Source: Alistipes sp.
GTDB taxonomy: Bacteria; Bacteroidota; Bacteroidia; Bacteroidales; Rikenellaceae
DNA: 47,611 nucleotides
Assembly: GCA_017631255.1 (NCBI GenBank)
Contig: JAGBTP010000035.1
Span: 1 to 47,611 of the forward strand
Direction: 5' to 3'
In this document: positions 40,136 through 47,611 of the stretch, piece by piece
Layout of the letters: each line of letters begins with the position of its first letter
How positions within the stretch are numbered: position 1 is the stretch's first letter
The notes under the pieces: generated by a model
The model's input: only the letters and a program-made list of their open reading frames with translations
Databases searched by the model: none
What the model was told of the DNA's origin: nothing
Made by a program: the position numbers and the translations under genes

Positions 40136-41839
40136 ATGATAAAGAAATTGTTGCGACGCATAGAGCAGCTCCTGCACTACAACCTCCTGCGTGTCGACGC
40201 TGCGGAGCATAGCCATCTGCGCAGAGGCTACCGCCTCATATACTACACGCTGCGTGGCGTAAATATGCACCGCACGATGGTCGACAGCGCTGCGCTGACG
40301 CTCTACACGCTGCTGGCCCTGGTGCCTATACTGACGCTCGTGCTGCTCATCTTGGGTCGTGTGGGCTTCGTGGATAAGTGCGTGACGCTGATATATGCCA
40401 GCGTGCCGCAGGAGTGGAACATAATGCTTGATAATCTGATAACTACGGCCAACGGCGCTGCGGCTAAGATAGTGCCAGGCTTCGTGGCTATCGTCGGTAT
40501 TGCGGCGCTGCTGCTGATGATATTCACGCTCTTTCGCACCATCGAGGGCTCGTTCAACCGTGTCTTTGGTGTGGCGCAGTCGCGTGGTTTCATCCGTCGA
40601 TATATCGCCTATATCATCATCGCCCTCTTCGTGCCTACGCTGTTGCTTACGGCTATGACCATCGCCTACGACCTGCTCGCTATGGCGGGCCTCGGTGCCG
40701 AGGTCAACGATGTGGTGGGTAGCATTATCTCGATGGCGCTGGTGGCGCTGGCCTCGACGCTGATGTATAAATACCTGCCCTACACGCGTGTCGAGTGGCG
40801 CAATGCTCTGTATGCCGGCATCATCGCTGGCGTGTCACTATCGGTGTGGATGAAGGGATATGTCTACTTCCAGCATATGATGACATCGTATAACATCATA
40901 TACGGTAGTTTGGCCGCTATTCCGCTCTTTATCATATGGTTGCAGGTGTCGTGGAACATCATCCTCGTCGGCTGCGAGTTGTGTGCCGTATGGCAGTACT
41001 GCCACCGCTATGAGCGCATCGACCGCCGTCGTATCAGGGTGACAACGCAGAGTGGTAAGGCGCCTACGAGGGTCGTGATCGTCGGTTCGGGCAATGTTGC
41101 TGAGGCCTTTGCAAGGGCTATGGGTAAGGCCGATGGCGTGGAACTTGTGCAGGTGCTGGCACGCAACAGCGAGCGTGGTATGGCCGTGGCCAAGGTGGGC
41201 GGTTGTAGCTGGGTGGCAGACCCTGAGGAGCTTGCCCAGGCCGACATATATATAATATCGGTCAGCGACCGCTCAGTGCGTACTGTTGCCGAGTCGCTGC
41301 AAGTGCCTAAGGGTGCACTTCTGGTGCATACGGCGGGCAGCGTGCCTATCGATGCACTGCCTACGAGCAGCGGCAGGGGCATCTTCTACCCCTTGCAGAG
41401 CTTCACGAAGGGGCGCACCATCTCGCTTAGCGATGTGCCTATCTTCGTTGAGGCCGACAATGAGACTACGCGTGAGAGGCTTATGAACCTCGCCGCAACG
41501 ATAACCTCGCGTGTGGAGTATGCCGACTCGCGCCGAAGGAGGGAGATACACCTTGCGGGTGTCTTCGTCAATAACTTCGTTAACCACCTCTACGCCATTG
41601 GTGCAGATATTGTCGAGCGTGAGGGCCTTGCGTTCGATATCCTCAAGCCGCTGATTTTGGAGACGGCAAAGAAGGCCGTATCGGTGAACGATCCCCTTGC
41701 GGTGCAGACAGGACCAGCGTCGAGGGACGATGTGGAGGTCATCCGCAAGCATATCGAGATGATTAAGGGTGATGAACTTAAGTCAAAGATTTACAATTAT
41801 ATAACTAAGAGTATATGGGAAACTTCAAAGAGGATATAG
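40136..41839 (+). CDS. YihY-type membrane domain fused to a Rossmann/DUF2520 domain
   Basis: A 567-residue protein of two parts normally found as separate proteins. Residues about 30-290 are a YihY/BrkB membrane domain with six hydrophobic segments (SAALTLYTLLALVPILTLVL; FTLFRTIEGSFNRVFGV; YGSLAAIPLFIIWLQVSWNI). Residues 311-565 are a cytoplasmic NAD(P)-binding Rossmann domain (RVVIVGSGNVAEAFARAMG) with the DUF2520 helical part (HLAGVFVNNFVNHLYAIGAD), related to pyrroline-5-carboxylate reductase-like proteins. The frame is continuous with no stop at the join. A GTG near residue 302 could permit separate translation of the second half. The usual YihY C-terminal tail is absent. Confidence 0.85.
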   Translation: MIKKLLRRIEQLLHYNLLRVDAAEHSHLRRGYRLIYYTLRGVNMHRTMVDSAALTLYTLLALVPILTLVLLILGRVGFVDKCVTLIYASVPQEWNIMLDNLITTANGAAAKIVPGFVAIVGIAALLLMIFTLFRTIEGSFNRVFGVAQSRGFIRRYIAYIIIALFVPTLLLTAMTIAYDLLAMAGLGAEVNDVVGSIISMALVALASTLMYKYLPYTRVEWRNALYAGIIAGVSLSVWMKGYVYFQHMMTSYNIIYGSLAAIPLFIIWLQVSWNIILVGCELCAVWQYCHRYERIDRRRIRVTTQSGKAPTRVVIVGSGNVAEAFARAMGKADGVELVQVLARNSERGMAVAKVGGCSWVADPEELAQADIYIISVSDRSVRTVAESLQVPKGALLVHTAGSVPIDALPTSSGRGIFYPLQSFTKGRTISLSDVPIFVEADNETTRERLMNLAATITSRVEYADSRRRREIHLAGVFVNNFVNHLYAIGADIVEREGLAFDILKPLILETAKKAVSVNDPLAVQTGPASRDDVEVIRKHIEMIKGDELKSKIYNYITKSIWETSKRI

Positions 41840-42348
41840 CACTTGTTGAGGCTATCGTGCTCGATGTCGACGGCGTGATGACCGATGGCGGCATTATCCC
41901 CACCACCGACGGCGACTTCATCCGCCGCTACTACGCCAAGGATGGCTACGCGATGGCATATGCGCTGCGCGAGGGCCTGAAGATATGTGTCATTTCGGGT
42001 GGTCGTGGTGCGATGCTCGAGAATAGGCTCAAGCTGCTGGGCGTGACGCGCTACTACCTCGACTGTATGGATAAGACCGCAGCGATGCAGGAGTTCATCG
42101 TCGACTATGGCCTCCACCCCGATAGGATGATTTATATGGGCGACGACATCCCCGACCTCGAGTGTATGAGCCTTGTCGGCATCCCCGTCTGCCCCTCCGA
42201 TGCTGCTATGGAGGTCATCGAGGCCTCGCGCTATGTCTCTGAGTATGAGGGTGGTCGTGGTGCTGTGCGCGATATTATCGAGCAGGTGTTGCGTGCGCAG
42301 GGGACTTGGGCGAGGAATTTGCGCGGAGTTCTTGGCACACAAAAGTAA
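41815..42348 (+). CDS. KdsC-like HAD phosphatase
   Basis: A 177-residue C0-type HAD hydrolase. The nucleophile motif is IVLDVDGVMTDGG (both Asps present), motif II is CVISGGRG, and the acidic motif IV is YMGDDIPDLECM. This is the KDO-8-phosphate phosphatase (KdsC) architecture: a small enzyme with no cap, usually tetrameric. It would remove phosphate from KDO-8-P in lipid A core synthesis. Its first 25 nt overlap the end of the YihY-DUF2520 gene. In Bacteroidota a DUF2520 gene next to a KdsC-like gene is common, so the neighbourhood is conserved even though the upstream gene is fused. Confidence 0.9.
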   Translation: MGNFKEDIALVEAIVLDVDGVMTDGGIIPTTDGDFIRRYYAKDGYAMAYALREGLKICVISGGRGAMLENRLKLLGVTRYYLDCMDKTAAMQEFIVDYGLHPDRMIYMGDDIPDLECMSLVGIPVCPSDAAMEVIEASRYVSEYEGGRGAVRDIIEQVLRAQGTWARNLRGVLGTQK

Positions 42349-42403
42349 GCTGTCTAATTTGGCTGCTTTGGCGTTGCGCTAATTTTATGAACAAACAAAA
42401 TAC

Positions 42404-42428
42404 GGGGTCGTCCACAAAGGACGACCCC
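42404..42428. terminator. Bidirectional terminator between the KdsC-like and lipoprotein genes
   Basis: A perfect 10-bp stem (ggggtcgtcc, 42404-42413, and 42419-42428) with a 5-nt loop. On the minus strand it is followed by a T-rich gtattttgttt tail and would end the lipoprotein transcript; it also ends the plus-strand run. Confidence 0.8.
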
Positions 42429-42460
42429 ATACTTATTAACCCAAATCCGATAATGTATGA

Positions 42461-43825
42461 CTACTCAACTGCTGGCAGTGCCTGCAAAATATTGCTCAGC
42501 TCGTCGCGTGTGTAGTAGCCATCGAGGAAGCCCTCGGTATCGTCGTAGAACTTGCAGCGCAGCATCTCCTGCTCGGTGTCAGCGTGGTAGTTGAAGCCTA
42601 CGCTACCGCGAAGTACCATATCGCCCTTTGCGCTGTCGTAGTAGCACACCTTAGCCTCGTAGCGATGTCCTCTAACCTCGGTGATGAGGGTGTTGCTCTC
42701 CGCGTCGTAGCTCCACATACCGCTCTCGTAGTAGCCGTAGATACCCTCGGCCTGAAGATGGTCGTAGTAGTCGTGGTAGTGGTATATTGCGGTGCGGGTA
42801 TAGAAGCTGCCATCCTCTGCACCAACCATATCGCCTATCCACTGGAGATAGCCCAACTCGTCGAGGGAGGTGCATTGGCCCCAGCCCCATTCTGTATCGT
42901 CGGGCCATACCACGAAGCGCTCCTCGCAGTTGAGGCGTTTTGTGGTGAGCTGACGCACGAAGGCCTCGTCATCGATATCCTGGGCCTGCTGCTTGCCGAG
43001 GAGCTCGATGCACTCGCGCATCTGTCCTCTATGCTGTTGTGGCAGCAGCCAATCCTCGAACATCAGGTTCTCCCTGGTGTACTCCTCAATGAGGGCGTTG
43101 TACTCCTCTGGGGTGATGTAGCCCTCGAGGTACTCATCCTTGTTGTCGTAGAACTTGAAGCCGTAGAGCTCCATAGGCGTCTCACGACGATACTCAGAGC
43201 CATTGTAGAGCGACATAGGGTAGACAAAGCCAAGAAGCACGGCATACTCGCCATCGAAGTAGAGCACCTCAGCGACATATTTACCATCCTCGCTGGTGTA
43301 GAGGGTGTTGGTGTCGGCATCGTACTCCCACACGCCATTGTAGTAGGTACCCTTGATGCCCTGATTGTAGAGGTAGCCGTGCGCCTCGTCCCACGCTCCG
43401 CAGGCGGGCTCGCGTGTCTGCACGAAGGTGTTGTCCTCGGACATCGACATATCGTAAAGCATACGGCCACCAACCCAGCTGCCAGCGTCGGACCAGCGGT
43501 CGGGCTCGCTGCCGTCCTTCTCGTGGATGTACATAAAGCGCTCGTCGCAGCTAAATACGCGCTCGACGAGTCGTGCTACGAAGAGGTTGTCGTCGATCTG
43601 GCTCTTCTGCTGTCCGATGAGGTTTAGCAGCTTAACCATATCCTCACGATCATCGAACTCAGGGTCGGGCAGTAGTGCACCCTGATATGTCGTGTAGCTG
43701 TTGTAGTTGTTGCCCTTGCCAGGGTCCACGCCCGGCACATCGGCCAGATGCTTGTAGTCGCCAAAGGGGTTATGACACGCCGCCACCGCGAGCGCCATCG
43801 CAATAATTAGTGATAACTTTCTCAT
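42461..43825 (-). CDS. Lipoprotein with a tandem-duplicated domain
   Basis: A 454-residue lipoprotein with signal LSLIIAMALAVAAC (lipobox Cys17). The body is two related units of about 190 residues: one from about 60 and one from about 267. Matching landmarks are DDNLFVARLVER...CDERF against DDEAFVRQLTTK...CEERF, GTYYNGVWEYDADTNTLYT against GYYESGMWSYDAESNTLIT, and KFYDNKDEYLEGYITPEEYN against KFYDDTEGFLDGYYTRDELS. I recognise no named family. Both units are rich in Tyr, Trp and acidic residues. It has its own promoter at 43968-43999 and a terminator. Confidence 0.8.
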   Translation of the reverse strand: MRKLSLIIAMALAVAACHNPFGDYKHLADVPGVDPGKGNNYNSYTTYQGALLPDPEFDDREDMVKLLNLIGQQKSQIDDNLFVARLVERVFSCDERFMYIHEKDGSEPDRWSDAGSWVGGRMLYDMSMSEDNTFVQTREPACGAWDEAHGYLYNQGIKGTYYNGVWEYDADTNTLYTSEDGKYVAEVLYFDGEYAVLLGFVYPMSLYNGSEYRRETPMELYGFKFYDNKDEYLEGYITPEEYNALIEEYTRENLMFEDWLLPQQHRGQMRECIELLGKQQAQDIDDEAFVRQLTTKRLNCEERFVVWPDDTEWGWGQCTSLDELGYLQWIGDMVGAEDGSFYTRTAIYHYHDYYDHLQAEGIYGYYESGMWSYDAESNTLITEVRGHRYEAKVCYYDSAKGDMVLRGSVGFNYHADTEQEMLRCKFYDDTEGFLDGYYTRDELSNILQALPAVE

Positions 43826-43884
43826 AGTCGTAGTTGTTAGGTTTGTACTTATTTATTATCTCTTGTTATATCGTTTGCTCTTTG

Positions 43885-43939
43885 CCTCGCACTCGCACTC
43901 GCACTCGCTCTTTGCTCTTTCGCCTCGCACTCGCTTTTT
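43885..43939. repeat. Hexamer and CT-rich simple repeats in the lipoprotein leader
   Basis: cgcact occurs three times in a row at 43888-43905 within a broader ctcgcactcgc/ctctttgctctttc patchwork. It lies between the predicted promoter (43968-43999) and the lipoprotein ATG at 43825, so it would be transcribed as leader. Confidence 0.7.
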
Positions 43940-43967
43940 GCACCGCCATCCGTGGATTTCGTTAATG

Positions 43968-43999
43968 CAAAATTAGGCATAAAACGCGCCCTGACCAAA
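43968..43999 (-). promoter_or_regulatory. Bacteroidota promoter for the duplicated-domain lipoprotein
   Basis: On the minus strand TTTG (43999-43996), 20 nt, TAATTTTG (43975-43968) matches the consensus. The predicted leader is about 135 nt and includes the cgcact repeats. The DNA from 44000 to 44270 is AT-rich, and I find no gene in it. Confidence 0.65.
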
Positions 44000-44269
44000 A
44001 ATTTTACATTCAAATTTTTCAGCGATGCGCCACTAAACAACCTGAAAATCAATGAGTTGAAAATGCTAAAAATGTAGGTTTTTCAAAGTGTTGATAATCA
44101 GCAAGTTATGATGGCACTACTTTCCACCTGCTGAAAAGATTGTTTAATGTGCACTAACACAGCGAGTTGCGCGTATTGCTGTTGCAAATTCCCACTATTT
44201 TCTACGATGCACCCGTAACCATAGCATTTTCCTCCCTACTCCGACCCAGCACTGACCATTATGCACAAT

Positions 44270-44298
44270 AAAAAATGGCTGCCCCGAAGGACAGCCAT
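44270..44298 (-). terminator. Terminator after the cytochrome c peroxidase gene
   Basis: On the minus strand atggctgtcc and gggcagccat form a 10-bp stem with one G-T pair and a ttcg tetraloop, followed by tttttt. It begins about 19 nt after the stop at 44317. Confidence 0.85.
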
Positions 44299-44316
44299 CC
44301 ATATTTTCGCAAGCCA

Positions 44317-45732
44317 CTAATCGTGATGCTCGTCGTCGTGGTCAATCACTACGCCGTACTCATACGGATTGGTGAGCTTCTTACCCTGGAACTCGCCAGT
44401 GAGCGTGCGCAAGAAGGCAACGATGTCGTTGATCTCGCCCTCGCTGAGCTTGGTGTCGCACTGGTAGAGCGCCATATCGCGTACGGCCTCCTCCATTGTT
44501 GCGCGAGTACCGTCGTGGTAGTATGGCCAAGTGAGCTCGAGGTTACGCAAGCCTGGCACTTTGAAGCGGTGGCGGTCACGCTCCTCCTGAGTCTGCTTGT
44601 AGCGACCGTTGTCCTCCTCGGTGAGCTCCAAGCCACGCTCCTCGAAGTAGTGGCGACGAAGGCCCATAAGCTCGTATGTCTCGCCACCAAGGTTAGCGCC
44701 GATGTGGCAGGTAGCGCAGCTATTCTCCTTGAAGAGCTCGTAGCCACGAAGCTCCTGAGCCGTAAGGGCGTTGTCGTCACCCATAAGCCACTTGTCGAAT
44801 GCCGAGTTAGGTGTCACGAGTGTGCGCTCGAACTCCTCGATAGCGTTGGTGATGGTAGCCTCGGTGATACCCTCAGGGTAGATCGACTCGAACTCGGCGG
44901 TGAGGGCCTTGTCGAGTGTGAGCTTAGCGATGATCTCGTCGAACGATGTCGATGCCATCTCCACTGGGTTGAGTGGAGGACCTGCAGCCTGCTCTGCGAG
45001 GGTTCTTGCACGACCATCCCAGAACTGAACGAAGTTGTAAACAGCGTTATATACGGTAGGTGCATTCACGCCACCAAGCTGATCCTGCACGCCGTGTGAG
45101 TACTGATGGTTGTCCACGCCACCTGTCGTGAGCTTGTGGCACGATGCGCACGATACGCTGTTGTCTATCGAGAGGCGACCATCGTGGAAGAGCTTGAAGC
45201 CGAGCTTAGCCTTTGCCATATCGATGTTCTCAGCTGGGAGGATAGGGCGGATAGGCTCGCCAGCGCGCTCACCCTCAAGACCATCGGCGTAGTATGCCGC
45301 ACGGAAGTCGCGGGCCCACTGTGCTACGATGTCGGCCTTGGCGTTGGTCATCTGGCTACCCCAGTGCATAAGGTAGTATTTAGCCTCAGGCATACTCTTG
45401 TTGAGTGCCACGCGCTCAACCTTAGCCACATCTACGGGATGAGGCGCAGTGCCGTTAGCGAGGGCCTCCATAAGAGGTGCAATGTCGAAGGCACGATAGC
45501 CCTCCTCGATATCCTTCTTCACCAACGCGCCAGCAACGGGGATGTTGGCATAGAAAGGTAGCTCAGCATCAGCAATATGGCAGCTAAGGCATCCACCCTC
45601 CTCGAGGATGGCTGCTACGCGAGCCTCGGTTGCGAGCGCCTTGTCAGGTGCAGCGAGCATAACACGGTACACCACCACGCCAACCACGGCGAGAAGCAGT
45701 ACCACAAGAAGTAGTTGTTTTACTCTTTTCAT
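44317..45732 (-). CDS. Three-haem cytochrome c peroxidase
   Basis: A 471-residue periplasmic enzyme anchored by an N-terminal hydrophobic segment (QLLLVVLLLAVVGVVVY, 6-22). It has three CxxCH haem sites: CLSCH (48-52) in an N-terminal haem-binding domain of about 150 residues, then CASCH (195-199) and CATCH (339-343) in a classic di-haem cytochrome c peroxidase body. The body keeps RLSIDNSVSCASCH, PTVYNAVYNFVQFWDGRA, and FKVPGLRNLELTWPYYHDG. It reduces hydrogen peroxide to water with electrons from a quinol or cytochrome chain; the extra haem may replace a separate donor. It neighbours ccsA and resB, which attach the haems. Confidence 0.92.
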   Translation of the reverse strand: MKRVKQLLLVVLLLAVVGVVVYRVMLAAPDKALATEARVAAILEEGGCLSCHIADAELPFYANIPVAGALVKKDIEEGYRAFDIAPLMEALANGTAPHPVDVAKVERVALNKSMPEAKYYLMHWGSQMTNAKADIVAQWARDFRAAYYADGLEGERAGEPIRPILPAENIDMAKAKLGFKLFHDGRLSIDNSVSCASCHKLTTGGVDNHQYSHGVQDQLGGVNAPTVYNAVYNFVQFWDGRARTLAEQAAGPPLNPVEMASTSFDEIIAKLTLDKALTAEFESIYPEGITEATITNAIEEFERTLVTPNSAFDKWLMGDDNALTAQELRGYELFKENSCATCHIGANLGGETYELMGLRRHYFEERGLELTEEDNGRYKQTQEERDRHRFKVPGLRNLELTWPYYHDGTRATMEEAVRDMALYQCDTKLSEGEINDIVAFLRTLTGEFQGKKLTNPYEYGVVIDHDDEHHD

Positions 45733-45783
45733 AACTCTAAGTTTTAGGCTGTTATAATTGTTATTATAGTTGTTTTCGATACA

Positions 45784-46575
45784 TTACTGCTGGGTGTAGG
45801 TGTGTACACTGTCAGCAGCCGAAGGGAGGTAGTTGACGCCATACCAACACATCTGCAACGCGAGGAAACCGACGATGATGACGCCATAGAACCACCTGCG
45901 GTCACGACTTGGCATCACACCAGGGGCGTTGTGCAGCGCGATGAGGTAGAGGCTCCAGGTAGCCGCCGCCCACGCCTCCTTGGCGTCCCAGCTCCAGTAG
46001 GCACCCCACGCATCCTTGGCCCAGAGGGCTCCCGTAAGCATACCTATCGAGAGGAAGGCGATGCCGCCGTAGAGGAGCTTCTCGATGGCGATATCGAGGT
46101 TCAGCTCACGCCTCACCAGTGCCGCAATGGCGAGCAGCGTAGCGCAGCCCAGCAGCGCGTAGGAGAACATATATACCGAGACGTGAGGCACGAACCACGC
46201 ACTCTGCAACGCCGGCATAAGGCTCTGGTCGTGAATCTCGGGCTTGGCTATGTTGATGATAATGAATACGGTAGCAAGCAGCGTCGAGAATGGCATTATC
46301 CAGCGGTAGCGCCAACGGGCATATGTAAAAAGACCCGAAATTAGCAGGAATAGCGAGTACCACAACCTCGTCTCGCCCATAGTGCGTAGCGGTGGTCGCT
46401 CGAGTGAGTGCCACAGCAAGGCGATGAAGGCCGCCATAACGCCTATTGCTGCCGTGGTGAGGAGTATGGCCGCTGTGCTACGCTCCTTGCGCAGCGCCGC
46501 AAGTGTGGCTCCTGCCGCAGCAAGCACCGCCGCCGCACCAGCCATCATAGGAAATATGTTCCAACCCAATACCAT
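45784..46575 (-). CDS. ccsA: System II cytochrome c biogenesis protein CcsA
   Basis: A 263-residue polytopic protein with about eight hydrophobic segments. The haem-handling WWD motif is WGAYWSWDAKEAWAAATWS, about 70 residues from the end. Conserved His regions are LLWHSLERPPLRTMGE (about 53-68), WFVPHVSVYMFSYA, and LIALHNAPG. CcsA works with ResB/CcsB to deliver haem and join it to apocytochromes in the periplasm. It starts 3 nt after resB stops and lies 51 nt upstream of the peroxidase gene, so the three form one functional block. Confidence 0.92.
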   Translation of the reverse strand: MVLGWNIFPMMAGAAAVLAAAGATLAALRKERSTAAILLTTAAIGVMAAFIALLWHSLERPPLRTMGETRLWYSLFLLISGLFTYARWRYRWIMPFSTLLATVFIIINIAKPEIHDQSLMPALQSAWFVPHVSVYMFSYALLGCATLLAIAALVRRELNLDIAIEKLLYGGIAFLSIGMLTGALWAKDAWGAYWSWDAKEAWAAATWSLYLIALHNAPGVMPSRDRRWFYGVIIVGFLALQMCWYGVNYLPSAADSVHTYTQQ

Positions 46576-46578
46576 ACC

Positions 46579-47412
46579 TTATGCCCTCCTCTGTTGTGCT
46601 CCGCGTAGGAACATTAATATCGCACCAACGATAAGCATCACGATACCCGTTGCCGATAGCCACTGCCACGGCTCGTGCACGATCTCCAACACCGCATATT
46701 GCTCACCATCAACCATATTGCTGATGCTAATGAGGTAAATCTTCTCGCTCAGCGTGCGGTCGTAAGGGTGGTTAACCCTCAGCACCTGCTCCTCGTCCTC
46801 GACTCTTATCGTCGCCTCGTAGAGCGTCGGCACGCCGCTGTCGCTAAGTTCGGTGCGCGCGCTGCTAAGGCTTATGTCGTAGGGTAGTGCCCTAATCTCA
46901 CCCTCCATCGTGTATGCCTCGTTTGTCGCCTCGGCAGATACGGCAATGCGCATCTGTTCACGGTCGGGAGCGCCCCAGAAGCCAGCACCAAGCGCAAGGA
47001 GTAGGCCTATGTGCGTTAGCACGAAGCGGTAGCGAATACCTCCATTACGCCTCCAGCCACGCAGCGTGACAAAGCTCAGGTGCGTGAGTACGAAGAGCAA
47101 CGATGCCACCACCACCCACGATGTTGTAGCGGGCTGGCGCTGCAAGCCGAGGATTATACCGAGGCCCGCCATCATAGCGAGCGAGAGCCAAGTTGCGCCT
47201 CTTGAGAGTAGCATCTGCGCCACGGCAGAGCTTTCACGACGGCAATATAGGTGACCTATGGCCGCAGCCCAGAGCACCAAGAGGAGTATGTTGAGCGGGA
47301 AGCTGAGCATTTCCACCGGCAGGCTGCCAACCGTAGCATCGAGTGCGACGGCAGCGACGGCAACAAGGCCAATCGCGCAAACGGCTCTATATGTGGAAGT
47401 TATTTTTTTCAT
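46579..47412 (-). CDS. resB: Cytochrome c biogenesis protein ResB (CcsB), short form
   Basis: A 277-residue membrane protein of the ResB family: several N-terminal hydrophobic segments (VCAIGLVAVAAVALDATVG and following), a periplasmic beta domain with the family strand pattern ALPYDISLSSARTELSDSG, then VLRVNHPYDRTLSEKIYLIS, and a last TM (WLSATGIVMLIVGAILMFL). It is shorter than most ResB proteins because the periplasmic domain is reduced. It is the first gene of the resB-ccsA-peroxidase block. A near-consensus -7 element (TAACTTTA) lies at 47445-47438 on the minus strand, with no good -33. Confidence 0.85.
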   Translation of the reverse strand: MKKITSTYRAVCAIGLVAVAAVALDATVGSLPVEMLSFPLNILLLVLWAAAIGHLYCRRESSAVAQMLLSRGATWLSLAMMAGLGIILGLQRQPATTSWVVVASLLFVLTHLSFVTLRGWRRNGGIRYRFVLTHIGLLLALGAGFWGAPDREQMRIAVSAEATNEAYTMEGEIRALPYDISLSSARTELSDSGVPTLYEATIRVEDEEQVLRVNHPYDRTLSEKIYLISISNMVDGEQYAVLEIVHEPWQWLSATGIVMLIVGAILMFLRGAQQRRA

Positions 47413-47552
47413 TCTCTCATAGTCACTTTTCCAGCGATAAAGTTAATACAATTTTTCGAAATAACTACTTTTATGCGCATAAAAATCATATATGTGACTA
47501 AATAATGTCGCTCTACTGTTTCGGCTCTATTTGTGATCACCACCACTCCAAT

Positions 47553-47611
47553 GCCCGCACTCCGTCCACGCCCGCACTCCGTCCACGCCCGCACTCCGTC
47601 CACGCCCGCAC
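47553..47611. repeat. 17-bp tandem repeat running off the window edge
   Basis: The unit gcccgcactccgtccac occurs three times perfectly, plus 8 bases of a fourth copy, up to the last base. The total length is unknown because the window ends inside it. It lies about 140 nt upstream of resB, in a stretch without a recognisable gene. Confidence 0.85.

Noticed and set aside
43849-44052. 67-residue minus-strand open frame upstream of the lipoprotein
   Set aside because: It spans the simple repeats and the predicted promoter, gives a low-complexity Ala/Ser/Arg stretch and has no domain character.
44000-44270. Possible tRNA, small RNA or replication origin in the AT-rich spacer
   Set aside because: No cloverleaf, TpsiC-like motif, DnaA-box cluster or strong hairpin was found apart from the peroxidase terminator.
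47409-47603. 64-residue minus-strand frame ahead of resB
   Set aside because: Its start is translated 17-bp repeat and it runs into the leader of resB; no gene-like features.

Overview
The window reads as an ordinary chromosomal segment of a Gram-negative Bacteroidales bacterium. Supporting signs are the Bacteroidota promoter signature (TTTG, 19-20 nt, TAnnTTTG) upstream of several genes, many lipoproteins with a lipobox, and Bacteroidota-restricted families (DUF4296, DUF4492 beside cydAB, WbqC, Big_5 Ig-like lipoprotein, THUMP-like methyltransferase, WG repeats). Most genes look fairly GC-rich. The gene content would fit Rikenellaceae/Alistipes-like organisms, but the family cannot be proved from the sequence alone. 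No rRNA, tRNA, insertion sequence or CRISPR array was recognised.

Layout. (1) 1-1333: repeat-bearing AT-rich DNA and an AT-rich lipoprotein gene, followed by an MFS transporter (to 2557). (2) 13435-2579, minus strand: a nine-gene surface-glycan cluster starting from a near-perfect promoter at 13405-13435. It runs from an MraY/WecA-type phosphoglycosyltransferase through a nucleotidyltransferase-aminotransferase fusion, an ornithine-cyclodeaminase-like enzyme, a flippase, LicD, an EpsG-like polymerase and a GT4 glycosyltransferase. It ends with a VWA protein and a degenerate kinase/WG-repeat protein. (3) 13076-13982: a 907-bp gene-free stretch full of short tandem repeats. (4) 24766-13983, minus strand: a ten-gene run (flippase, holB, folK, lipoproteins, Ig-like protein, beta-barrel, rbfA, FtsX-type permease, DUF4296, amidohydrolase) behind another good promoter. 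(5) 24696-25559: divergent spacer with a nested palindromic element, a short lipoprotein gene that looks truncated, and a duplicated 45-bp repeat. (6) 25560-29202, minus: class III aminotransferase, then overlapping trmH, rsgA and cvpA. (7) 29313-34573, plus: a GH2-fold protein lacking its catalytic residues, then DUF4492-cydA-cydB with its own promoter and terminator. (8) WbqC and prmA (minus), divergent from a six-gene plus run xerD to KdsC-like phosphatase, which includes a YihY-DUF2520 fusion. (9) 42461-47412, minus: a lipoprotein with a duplicated domain, then a three-haem cytochrome c peroxidase beside System II cytochrome c maturation genes ccsA and resB.

How the genes fit together. 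The glycan cluster has the parts to start (phosphoglycosyltransferase), extend (GT4), flip (Wzx-like), polymerise (EpsG-like) and decorate (LicD plus a cytidylyltransferase/aminotransferase fusion) a surface polymer, probably with a phosphocholine- or aminoethylphosphonate-type zwitterionic group. The cydAB and cytochrome c peroxidase blocks are both oxygen/peroxide-handling respiratory systems of a nanaerobic gut-type anaerobe. The most distinctive points are the GH2 pseudoenzyme, the VWA/pseudokinase pair ending the glycan operon, the PntC-like fusion with LicD, the YihY-DUF2520 fusion, and the unusual number of unrelated short tandem repeats in spacers.
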